This document shows positions 57,674 to 64,000 of a stretch of DNA of 64,000 bases, in pieces. Source of the stretch: CAKSHC01 sp045595395 (lineage in GTDB: Bacteria; Bacillota; Clostridia; Oscillospirales; UMGS1783); the NCBI GenBank assembly GCA_045595395.1, contig JAZOAH010000028.1, forward strand, positions 62,001 to 126,000. The letters run 5' to 3'. Position numbers and translations under genes: made by a program. Every line of letters starts with the position of its first letter. Position 1 is the first letter of the stretch. Under the pieces are notes generated by a model, which saw only the letters and a program-made list of their open reading frames with translations, had not been told where the DNA came from and searched no databases.

Positions 57674-58843
57674 TTATTTTAAAAGCGAAAGAAGTTCCTG
57701 CGCCTTGGAGGTATCCTCCCACATCACGCCCAGTTCCTCACGACCCATATGACCGTAGGAAGACAGCGGCGTATAGATGGGCGCACGCAGTTTCAAGTCC
57801 TCAATAATAGCGGCCGGGCGCAGATCAAAGCAACGGGTCACGGCTGCTGTCAACTTCTCTTCATCCACCTTGCCGGTACCGAAGGTGTCGACCAGAACCG
57901 AGACCGGCTGGGCCACACCGATGGCATAGGCCAGCTGCACCTCGCAGCGTTCGGCAAGCCCCGCCTTGACGATGGTCTTAGCTACACGGCGAGCCGCATA
58001 GGCCGAGGAACGGTCGACCTTAGTGGCGTCCTTGCCCGAAAAAGCTCCGCCACCGTGACGACCCATGCCGCCGTAGGTATCGACAATGATCTTGCGTCCG
58101 GTCAGGCCTGAGTCGCGGCAGGGCCCGCCGATGACAAAGCGGCCGGTGGGGTTGACCAGAATGCGGGCATCCTGAATCATCTGTGCCGGCAGGATGGGCT
58201 TGATGACCTCTTCAATGATGGCTTCGCGGATCTCCGACAGGGTAACATCGGCCGCATGCTGCGAGGAAACGACAATGGTATCAATAGCTACCGGGTGCCC
58301 GTCTTCATAGCGCACCGAAACCTGAGTCTTGCCGTCGGGACGCAGGAAGGGCAGCACGCCCGACTTGCGCACGTCGGTCAGCTTGTATGCTAACTTATGG
58401 GCATAGGAAATAGGCATCGGCATCAGCTCCGGCGTTTCATTGCAGGCATAGCCGAACATCATGCCCTGGTCCCCCGCTCCAATATCAAAACCGTTGCTCT
58501 CCTTGGCCTCCAGCGACTGATCAACGCCCATCGCAATATCGGGCGACTGCTTGTCCAGTGCGGTGAGAATACCGCAGGTGGCGGCATCAAAGCCGAATTC
58601 ACTGCTGGTATAACCGATCTCAGTGATGGCATGACGCACCAGCGCCGGAATGTCGACCTGGGCCGAAGACGTGATCTCGCCCATGACCAGCACCTGACCA
58701 GTCGTGATAGCCGTTTCGCAGGCAACACGGGACATGGGATCTTGTGCCAGCATAGCATCGAGCACCGAGTCGGAAATACGGTCGCAAATTTTATCGGGAT
58801 GACCTTCAGTCACCGATTCAGATGTAAATAAATAATTTCTCAT
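57674..58843 (-). CDS. metK: S-adenosylmethionine synthetase
   Basis: Makes SAM from methionine and ATP. 389 residues. NYLFTSESVTEGHPDKICDR at the start with the active-site His, GAGDQGMMFGYACNETPE, and the phosphate-binding GGGAFSGKDATKVDRSSAYA. Start 58843 has AAAGGAG 7 bases upstream. Transcribed from a promoter that overlaps the end of ribU and regulated by a SAM-I riboswitch. Confidence 0.98.
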   Translation of the reverse strand: MRNYLFTSESVTEGHPDKICDRISDSVLDAMLAQDPMSRVACETAITTGQVLVMGEITSSAQVDIPALVRHAITEIGYTSSEFGFDAATCGILTALDKQSPDIAMGVDQSLEAKESNGFDIGAGDQGMMFGYACNETPELMPMPISYAHKLAYKLTDVRKSGVLPFLRPDGKTQVSVRYEDGHPVAIDTIVVSSQHAADVTLSEIREAIIEEVIKPILPAQMIQDARILVNPTGRFVIGGPCRDSGLTGRKIIVDTYGGMGRHGGGAFSGKDATKVDRSSAYAARRVAKTIVKAGLAERCEVQLAYAIGVAQPVSVLVDTFGTGKVDEEKLTAAVTRCFDLRPAAIIEDLKLRAPIYTPLSSYGHMGREELGVMWEDTSKAQELLSLLK

Positions 58844-58862
58844 TTTTCTTCTCCTTTGCATG

Positions 58863-58893
58863 AAAAAATGCGCTCTCAAACCAAGAGCGCATT
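58863..58893 (-). terminator. SAM-I expression-platform terminator
   Basis: Stem AATGCGCTCTTGG... pairs with its complement ...CGAGAGCGCATT and is followed by a U run on the minus strand, just before metK. Confidence 0.85.
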
Positions 58894-58899
58894 GAAAAT

Positions 58900-58997
58900 C
58901 TTATCTATCGGACGATCGTCCGCAGGATTTAACACCTTGCGCCTACACGCAGGTTGTCGGGCTTCACAGGGCCAGTCCCTCCACCCCTCTTGATAAT
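58900..58997 (-). ncRNA. SAM-I (S-box) riboswitch
   Basis: Minus-strand TTATCAAGAGGGGTGGAGGG, the conserved ACTGGCCCTGTGAAGCCCG segment, GCGCAAGGTG and a closing GATAAG match the SAM-I consensus, with P1 formed by TTATC and GATAA. High SAM should stabilise the terminator and reduce metK. Confidence 0.95.
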
Positions 58998-59017
58998 CAA
59001 TATTTAATTCCATTAAC

Positions 59018-59046
59018 AGTATACGGGAAATGTCGCTTGCTGTCAA
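59018..59046 (-). promoter_or_regulatory. Sigma-A promoter of metK
   Basis: Minus-strand TTGACA, 17-bp spacer, TATACT; the -35 box overlaps the ribU stop codon region. Confidence 0.85.
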
Positions 59047-59633
59047 GTTTTTTTGAGAATCGGTCTGAGTTTTTTATAAACAAGAAAACAGATCAAGGCG
59101 TCGATCAGACCTTTGACTGTTGTAAAGGGCAAATTAAAGATCAATAGCGATTTGAGAATACTGTCCACACCCGGCAGAATAGCCTGATAAGCCGACAGAA
59201 TGACCTGCTCGGGGATCATAATCTGATAGTAGATCGGGTAAACCAGAAAATAATTGATAGCCACACAAGCAACGCCCATGGTAACGGCGCCCACCAATGA
59301 GCCGATCAGTGCCGATGCACGATTTTTGCGCCACCGATAGATCAAGCCGGCCGGCACAACAAGAAAGATGCCCATCAAAAAGTTCGCCAACTCCCCCACT
59401 CCGGCCGTGCTGGTCACCAGCAAATGCAGAGCATTTTTGAGGAAGCAGACCAAAATTCCGTAAGCCGGACCGTAAGCAAAGGAGGCAATCAAGGCAGGCA
59501 ACTCGGAAAAATCAAACTTGATAAAGTTCGGCATAATAGGAACGCCGAATTCCAAAAACATCAGAATAAAGCCAATCGCACCCAGAATTGCCGTCACAAC
59601 TAGGGCACGCAGATTTTTATTTTTTGCAGACAT
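59043..59633 (-). CDS. ribU: Riboflavin ECF transporter S component RibU
   Basis: 196-residue membrane protein with about six helices and the ECF S-component AxxxG-type helix pattern near the start (LVVTAILGAIGFILMFLE, FDFSELPALIASFAYGPAYG). The preceding FMN riboswitch makes riboflavin the expected substrate; the energising module (EcfA, EcfT) is shared and encoded elsewhere. ATG 59633 has AAAGGAG 7 bases upstream. Confidence 0.93.
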   Translation of the reverse strand: MSAKNKNLRALVVTAILGAIGFILMFLEFGVPIMPNFIKFDFSELPALIASFAYGPAYGILVCFLKNALHLLVTSTAGVGELANFLMGIFLVVPAGLIYRWRKNRASALIGSLVGAVTMGVACVAINYFLVYPIYYQIMIPEQVILSAYQAILPGVDSILKSLLIFNLPFTTVKGLIDALICFLVYKKLRPILKKT

Positions 59634-59657
59634 AATAACTCCTTTTCCCGGCGAATA

Positions 59658-59687
59658 AAAAAACCGCCGACAAAAGTCTGCGGGTCG
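59658..59687 (-). terminator. FMN riboswitch terminator
   Basis: Minus-strand CCGCAGAC / GTCGGCGG with TTTT loop (one mismatch) and seven U, between riboswitch and ribU. Confidence 0.8.
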
Positions 59688-59697
59688 CATAAAGGAA

Positions 59698-59807
59698 ATC
59701 TTCTTCCATCCGGACTTTACCGTCGGTCACGGAATTACACCGTGTCATGCCGTAAGGCTTGCAGACTTTACTGCCGGTGGGGAATCACACCCCGCCCCGA
59801 AGACTTT
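59698..59807 (-). ncRNA. FMN riboswitch (RFN element)
   Basis: Minus-strand core TCTTCGGGGCGGGGTG, CCCCACCGGCAGTAAAG, ACCGACGGTAAAGTCCGGATGGAAGAAG match the RFN consensus. FMN binding should terminate transcription before ribU. Confidence 0.96.
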
Positions 59808-59824
59808 ACATATAAAATTGGGAA

Positions 59825-59854
59825 TTGCAGCAGTGGGTTGCCCCACTGCTGCAA
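59825..59854 (-). terminator. Terminator of the str operon (after tuf)
   Basis: 13-bp stem TTGCAGCAGTGGG / CCCACTGCTGCAA with TTGC loop, 10 bases after the tuf stop. The U tract is weak (TTCCCAATTTTA). Confidence 0.7.
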
Positions 59855-59864
59855 TAAAGGCAAA

Positions 59865-61067
59865 TTACTCGTTGATAGCAGTAACAACGCCCGAACCAAC
59901 GGTACGGCCGCCTTCACGGATAGCGAAGCGCAGACCTTCTTCGATAGCGATCGGGGTGATCAGTTCAACGTTCAGCTCAACGTTGTCGCCGCCCTGGCAC
60001 ATCTGAACATCTTCAGGCAGGGTGATAACGCCGGTAACCTCGGTTGCTCTGAAATAGAACTGAGGACGATAGTTGTTGAAGAACGGAGTATGACGGCCAC
60101 CCTCGTCCTTGGTCAGTACATAAACGCTGCCCTTGAACTTGGTGTGAGGCTTAATGGTGCCGGGCTTAGCCAGAACCTGGCCGCGCTCGATCTCTTTACG
60201 CTGGATGCCACGGAGCAGGCAGCCTGCGTTGTCGCCGGCTTCAACATAGTCGAGAACCTTATGGAACATTTCCATGGAGGTAACGACAGTCTTGCGGATC
60301 TCATCGGTCAGACCAACGATTTCAACTTCATCGCCGGGCTTGAGCTGGCCACGCTCAACACGACCGGTAGCAACAGTACCACGGCCGGTGATGGTGAATA
60401 CGTCCTCAACAGGCATCAGGAAGGGCATGTCAGCCTTTCTGTCAGGAGTGGGGATGTAATCATCAACAGACTGCATCAGCTCAACGATAGGAGCATAAGC
60501 AGCATCGGAAGGATCATTGGAAGCGCACTCCAGAGCAGCCAGAGCCGAGCCCTTAACGATGGGAATATCATCGCCGGGGAACTCGTAGCTGGAAAGCAGA
60601 TCGCGGATCTCCATCTCGACGAGCTCGAGAAGCTCTTCGTCGTCAACCTGGTCAACCTTGTTCATGAAGACAACGATGGAAGGAACGCCAACCTGACGGG
60701 CGAGCAGGATGTGCTCACGGGTCTGGGGCATCGGGCCGTCAGCAGAAGAAACGACGAGGATAGCGCCGTCCATCTGAGCAGCACCGGTGATCATGTTCTT
60801 AACGTAGTCAGCATGGCCCGGGCAGTCAACGTGAGCATAGTGACGAGCGTCAGTCTCATACTCAACGTGAGCGGTATTGATGGTGATACCACGCTCTCTC
60901 TCTTCGGGAGCCTTATCGATGTTGGCATAGTCCTCGAACTGTGCCTGGCCCTTCAGGGACAGAACCTTGGTGATTGCAGCGGTCAGAGTGGTCTTACCAT
61001 GGTCAACGTGACCAATGGTGCCGATGTTTACATGCGGCTTAGTTCTTTCAAATTTAGCCTTTGCCAT
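59865..61067 (-). CDS. tuf: Elongation factor Tu
   Basis: Delivers aminoacyl-tRNA to the ribosome. 400 residues. NIGTIGHVDHGKTTLTAAI (G1), GITINTAHVEY switch, DCPGHADYVKNM (G3), NKVDQVDDEEL (G4), GSALAAL (G5), then beta-barrel domains 2 and 3 ending RTVGSGVVTAI. Final gene of rpsL-rpsG-fusA-tuf, 61 bases after fusA. Confidence 0.99.
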   Translation of the reverse strand: MAKAKFERTKPHVNIGTIGHVDHGKTTLTAAITKVLSLKGQAQFEDYANIDKAPEERERGITINTAHVEYETDARHYAHVDCPGHADYVKNMITGAAQMDGAILVVSSADGPMPQTREHILLARQVGVPSIVVFMNKVDQVDDEELLELVEMEIRDLLSSYEFPGDDIPIVKGSALAALECASNDPSDAAYAPIVELMQSVDDYIPTPDRKADMPFLMPVEDVFTITGRGTVATGRVERGQLKPGDEVEIVGLTDEIRKTVVTSMEMFHKVLDYVEAGDNAGCLLRGIQRKEIERGQVLAKPGTIKPHTKFKGSVYVLTKDEGGRHTPFFNNYRPQFYFRATEVTGVITLPEDVQMCQGGDNVELNVELITPIAIEEGLRFAIREGGRTVGSGVVTAINE

Positions 61068-61128
61068 TGTAGTTTCCCCTTTCTTAGGTGAAATTTTTTT
61101 ATTTAATAATTGCTAAAACGGATACAAA

Positions 61129-63204
61129 TTACTTCTGGGCACGTTTGCCGATGATCTCTTCCTGGATGGACTTAGGCACTTCCATGTAGTGGCTGGGTTC
61201 CATCGAGTACTGGCCACGGCCCTGAGATTTGGAGCGCAGGTCGGTCGCATAACCGAACATGCAGGCGAGAGGAACGTTAGCAGTGATCTGCTTAGCGCCC
61301 GACACCTGATCGAGGCTGACGATCTGACCACGTCTGGAGTTGAGGTCGCCGATGACATCGCCCATGTATTCTTCAGGAACAACGACAACGACCTTCATGA
61401 TCGGCTCGGTCAGAACCGGATCGGCCTTGCGCATGGCCTCCTTGAATGCCATAGAGCCGGCGATCTTGAAGGCAGACTCAGAGGAGTCGACCTCATGGTA
61501 CGAGCCATCATAAAGGGTGACCTTGCAGTCAACCACATTATATCCGGCCAGTACACCGGTCTTGGTAGCACCCTGGATACCGGCATCGACAGCGGGGATA
61601 TATTCCTTGGGAATAGCACCGCCGACGATCTTGTTGATAAATTCGTAACCCTTGCCGGGCTCGTTGGGCTCGAGAGTGATCTTAAGGTGACCATACTGAC
61701 CCTTACCACCGGACTGACGGGCATACTTCATATCGACATCGGCCGACTTGCGGATGGTCTCCTTGTAGGAAACATGGGGCTTGCCCACGTTTGCCTCAAC
61801 ACGGAACTCACGCAGCAGACGGTCAACGATGATCTCCAGATGGAGCTCACCCATACCGGCGATGATGGTCTGACCCGTCTCTTCGTCGGTGTAGGTGCGG
61901 AAGGTCGGATCTTCTTCAGCCAGTCTGGCCAGAGCAAGACCCATCTTTTCCTGACCGGCCTTGGTCTTGGGCTCGATGGCTACGCGGATAACAGGATCCG
62001 GGAATTCCATCGACTCAAGGATGACCTCAGCCTTTTCGTCGCACAGGGTATCACCGGTGGTGGTGTTCTTAAGTCCGACAGCAGCGGCGATATCGCCGGC
62101 ATAGACCTCTTCCACATCCTCACGGTGGTTAGCGTGCATACGCAGGATTCTGCCGAAGCGCTCTTTGTTCTGCTTGGTGGAGTTGTAAACACCGGAGCCG
62201 GTCTTGATCTGACCGGAGTAAACTCTGAAGAAGCAGAGCTTACCGACAAAGGGGTCGGTCGCGATCTTGAAAGCAAGAGCGGCGAACGGCTCTTTGTCGT
62301 CCGACTTACGTTCGGTCTCCTCGCCTTCAGGGGTAACACCCTTGATAGCAGGAACATCGATCGGGGACGGCATATAGTCAACGATAGCATCCAGCAGCTT
62401 CTGAACGCCCTTATTACGATAGGACGTACCGCAGCAAACAGGAACGATCTCGTTGTCAATGGTGGCCTTACGGATAGCAGCCTTGAGCTCGTCGATGGTG
62501 ATCTCTTCGTCCATGAGGAACTTCTCCATGAGCACATCGTCATGGGCGCAGACCTCTTCGACCAGAGCCGCACGATACTCTTCGGCCTTCTCCAGCATAT
62601 CGGCAGGAACTTCTTCCACACGCATATCCTTACCCAGCTCGTCATAATAGACATCCGCCTTCATTTCGAGCAGGTCGATCACGCCGCGGAACTGAGCTTC
62701 CGAGCCGATAGGAAGCTGAATGGGAACGGGATTGCACTTGAGGCGTTCCTTCATCATGTTGACAACATTGTAGAAGTCAGCACCCATAATGTCCATCTTA
62801 TTGACATAGGCCATACGGGGTACACGATAGTTGTTCGCCTGGCGCCATACCGTTTCGGACTGGGGCTCAACGCCGCCCTTGGCACAAAGAACGGTCACCG
62901 AACCGTCAAGAACACGCAGGGAACGCTCAACCTCAACAGTGAAGTCAACGTGGCCCGGGGTGTCGATGATGTTGATTCTGTGATCCTTCCAGAAACAAGT
63001 GGTAGCGGCAGAGGTGATGGTAATACCACGCTCTTGCTCCTGCTCCATCCAGTCCATGGTGGCGGTACCGTCATGGGTATCGCCGATCTTGTAATTGACA
63101 CCGGTATAGTACAGAATGCGCTCGGTGGTGGTAGTCTTACCAGCATCGATGTGCGCCATAATGCCTATATTACGGTATTTGCTGATCTCATGGGTTCTAG
63201 GCAT
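61129..63204 (-). CDS. fusA: Elongation factor G
   Basis: Catalyses translocation. 691 residues with domains I-V. GIMAHIDAGKTTTTERILYY (G1), GITITSAATTCFW switch, DTPGHVDFTVEVERSLRVLDG, NKMDIMGADF, then C-terminal domains with LEIIVDRLLREFRVEANVGK and GYATDLRSKSQGRGQYSM. Ordinary EF-G, no tet resistance-type divergence noted. Between rpsG and tuf. Confidence 0.98.
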   Translation of the reverse strand: MPRTHEISKYRNIGIMAHIDAGKTTTTERILYYTGVNYKIGDTHDGTATMDWMEQEQERGITITSAATTCFWKDHRINIIDTPGHVDFTVEVERSLRVLDGSVTVLCAKGGVEPQSETVWRQANNYRVPRMAYVNKMDIMGADFYNVVNMMKERLKCNPVPIQLPIGSEAQFRGVIDLLEMKADVYYDELGKDMRVEEVPADMLEKAEEYRAALVEEVCAHDDVLMEKFLMDEEITIDELKAAIRKATIDNEIVPVCCGTSYRNKGVQKLLDAIVDYMPSPIDVPAIKGVTPEGEETERKSDDKEPFAALAFKIATDPFVGKLCFFRVYSGQIKTGSGVYNSTKQNKERFGRILRMHANHREDVEEVYAGDIAAAVGLKNTTTGDTLCDEKAEVILESMEFPDPVIRVAIEPKTKAGQEKMGLALARLAEEDPTFRTYTDEETGQTIIAGMGELHLEIIVDRLLREFRVEANVGKPHVSYKETIRKSADVDMKYARQSGGKGQYGHLKITLEPNEPGKGYEFINKIVGGAIPKEYIPAVDAGIQGATKTGVLAGYNVVDCKVTLYDGSYHEVDSSESAFKIAGSMAFKEAMRKADPVLTEPIMKVVVVVPEEYMGDVIGDLNSRRGQIVSLDQVSGAKQITANVPLACMFGYATDLRSKSQGRGQYSMEPSHYMEVPKSIQEEIIGKRAQK

Positions 63205-63240
63205 GGTTTTTCTCCTTAATTCCTCAGCATTAGGCTGCCA

Positions 63241-63711
63241 TTACCAACGGTAATGAGCGAAAGCCTTGTTTGCTTCGGCCATCTTGTGTGTGTCGTCTCT
63301 CTTCTTGATGGCGCCGCCCGTTTCATGGATGGCGTCAACGATCTCGTTGGCAAGTCTTTCCTTCATAGTACGCTCGCTTCTGGCGCGAGAGTAGTTGGTC
63401 AGCCAACGCAGACCGAGAGTCTGGCGACGTTCAGGGCGTACTTCCATAGGAACCTGGTAGGTAGCACCACCAACACGTCTGGCCTTGACTTCGAGGACAG
63501 GCATAATGTTTTCCATAGCCTGTTCGAAAACCTTCAGCGGATTCTCGCCGGTCTTCTCACTAATGATGTCGAATGCATCATACACAATTTTCTGCGCAAC
63601 GCCCTTCTTGCCATCCAGCATGATGCTGTTGATCAGACGGGTGACAAGCTTGCTGTTATACACGGGATCGGGCAGAACATCTCTTTTCGAAATTTGACCT
63701 CTTCTAGGCAC
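63241..63711 (-). CDS. rpsG: 30S ribosomal protein S7
   Basis: 156 residues, exactly the usual length. PRRGQISKRDVLPDPVYNSK, LDGKKGVAQKIVYDAFD, RRVGGATYQVPMEVRPERRQ and RTMKERLANEIVDA. GTG start (63711) with AAGGAGGG about 8 bases upstream; the frame to 63744 contains no family residues. Confidence 0.97.
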   Translation of the reverse strand: MPRRGQISKRDVLPDPVYNSKLVTRLINSIMLDGKKGVAQKIVYDAFDIISEKTGENPLKVFEQAMENIMPVLEVKARRVGGATYQVPMEVRPERRQTLGLRWLTNYSRARSERTMKERLANEIVDAIHETGGAIKKRDDTHKMAEANKAFAHYRW

Positions 63712-63838
63712 TTTTCTTCCCTCCTTCACATAAAATGCTCTCATAGGTACTCGAAAGTAGATTCTTCCGTCAGTGCTTTGGAAAAGGCTTATATATAGAA
63801 AGCCAACAAAGCACTACATTGTTTTGTCGCCTACGAAA

Positions 63839-64000
63839 TTACTTGGACTTTTTGGGACGCTTGGCACCGTACTTGGATCTACCCTGCAGACGGTTAGCCA
63901 CGCCCTGTGCGTCAAGAGTACCGCGGATGATGTGGTAACGAACACCCGGAAGGTCTCTGACACGGCCGCCTCTGATCAGAACAACGCTGTGCTCCTGCAG
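63839..64000 (-). CDS. rpsL: 30S ribosomal protein S12 (5' part outside window)
   Basis: The last 53 codons are visible and the gene continues past base 64000. LQEHSVVLIRGGRVRDLPGV, RYHHIIRGTLDAQGV and RLQGRSKYGAKRPKKSK match the S12 C-terminus, including PGVRYH, a loop near the decoding centre. First gene of the str operon in this orientation. The 127 bases between rpsL and rpsG hold no further signal I can identify besides the rpsG ribosome binding site. Confidence 0.97.
   Translation of the reverse strand: MQEHSVVLIRGGRVRDLPGVRYHIIRGTLDAQGVANRLQGRSKYGAKRPKKSK

Noticed and set aside
59742..61091. Open frame opposite tuf
   Set aside because: Shadow of EF-Tu that also runs through a riboswitch; no support.
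61189..63219. Long open frame opposite fusA (676 codons)
   Set aside because: Shadow of EF-G in the reverse frame; codons reflect the complement of fusA and no motifs are seen.
1..64000. CRISPR arrays, tRNA or rRNA genes, insertion sequences, phage genes
   Set aside because: No regular repeat-spacer blocks, no tRNA-like cloverleaf noted, no transposase or phage motifs found by reading both strands.

Overview
The window reads as the chromosome of a low-GC-lineage Gram-positive (Firmicutes), most likely a gut-type anaerobic Clostridia member (Oscillospirales-like). Evidence: a CIRCE-controlled hrcA-grpE-dnaK-dnaJ operon, an L10 leader, an alanine T-box, SAM-I and FMN riboswitches, the spore-associated YtfJ/GerW family, ScpA/ScpB, RecD2, TmcAL (YlbM), acetate kinase, uronic acid catabolism, and strong Shine-Dalgarno sites with GTG/TTG starts. 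Genus assignment is inference. There are 67 protein genes (first and last cut by the window edges), no tRNA, rRNA, CRISPR array, insertion sequence or prophage, and no stretch of 300 bases lacking a gene except the alaS T-box leader.

Layout. 1-5428 (+): uronide-utilisation operon (GH2 uronidase, tagaturonate reductase, altronate dehydratase, an unassigned beta-propeller protein), followed convergently by an SGNH esterase and an AraC regulator. 7.3-10.0 kb (+): metG-tatD. 10.0-14.1 kb: deoC, a DUF1015 protein, a tiny membrane ORF and a PadR/DUF1700/DUF4097 envelope-stress-type operon. 14.2-18.9 kb (-): dnaJ, dnaK, grpE, hrcA. 18.9-22.4 kb (-): rplL, rplJ, rplA, rplK, nusG, secE, rpmG. 22.4-25.3 kb (-): aspartokinase, homoserine dehydrogenase and an ACT regulator. 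25.4-29.2 kb (-): T-box-controlled alaS with a HIT protein and a phosphoribosyltransferase. 29.2-38 kb: AP endonuclease, efp, a Cys-rich zinc-ribbon protein, AI-2E-type transporter, GltS-type symporter, acyltransferase, hydrolase, tmcAL, ackA. 38-40.5 kb (+): murC, thioredoxin, Cu/Zn-SOD-like protein. 40.5-43.6 kb (-): VTC-like polyphosphate polymerase, DUF4956 membrane protein, beta-helix lipoprotein. 43.7-48 kb: bipA (+), then ytfJ, scpB, scpA and an M50 protease (-). 48-52.7 kb (+): GldA/GldF/GldG/DUF4340-type ABC system. 52.7-59.6 kb: methyltransferase, YerC, thiN, comF, recD2, metK, ribU. 59.8-64 kb (-): tuf, fusA, rpsG, rpsL (str operon).

Regulation is unusually legible. Most operons have recognisable sigma-A promoters with 16-17 bp spacing, and several share or nest signals: face-to-face promoters between tmcAL and ackA, a promoter nested inside the lysC terminator palindrome, convergent genes whose stop codons sit inside one bidirectional terminator, and a hairpin that hides the ribosome binding site of the gene after metK. 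The least explained protein-level systems are the beta-propeller protein of the uronate operon, the VTC/DUF4956/lipoprotein trio, the Gld-like ABC system and the acidic Cys-cluster protein after efp. The ribosomal protein genes rplKAJL are not followed by rpoB-rpoC, so the usual beta operon has been split.
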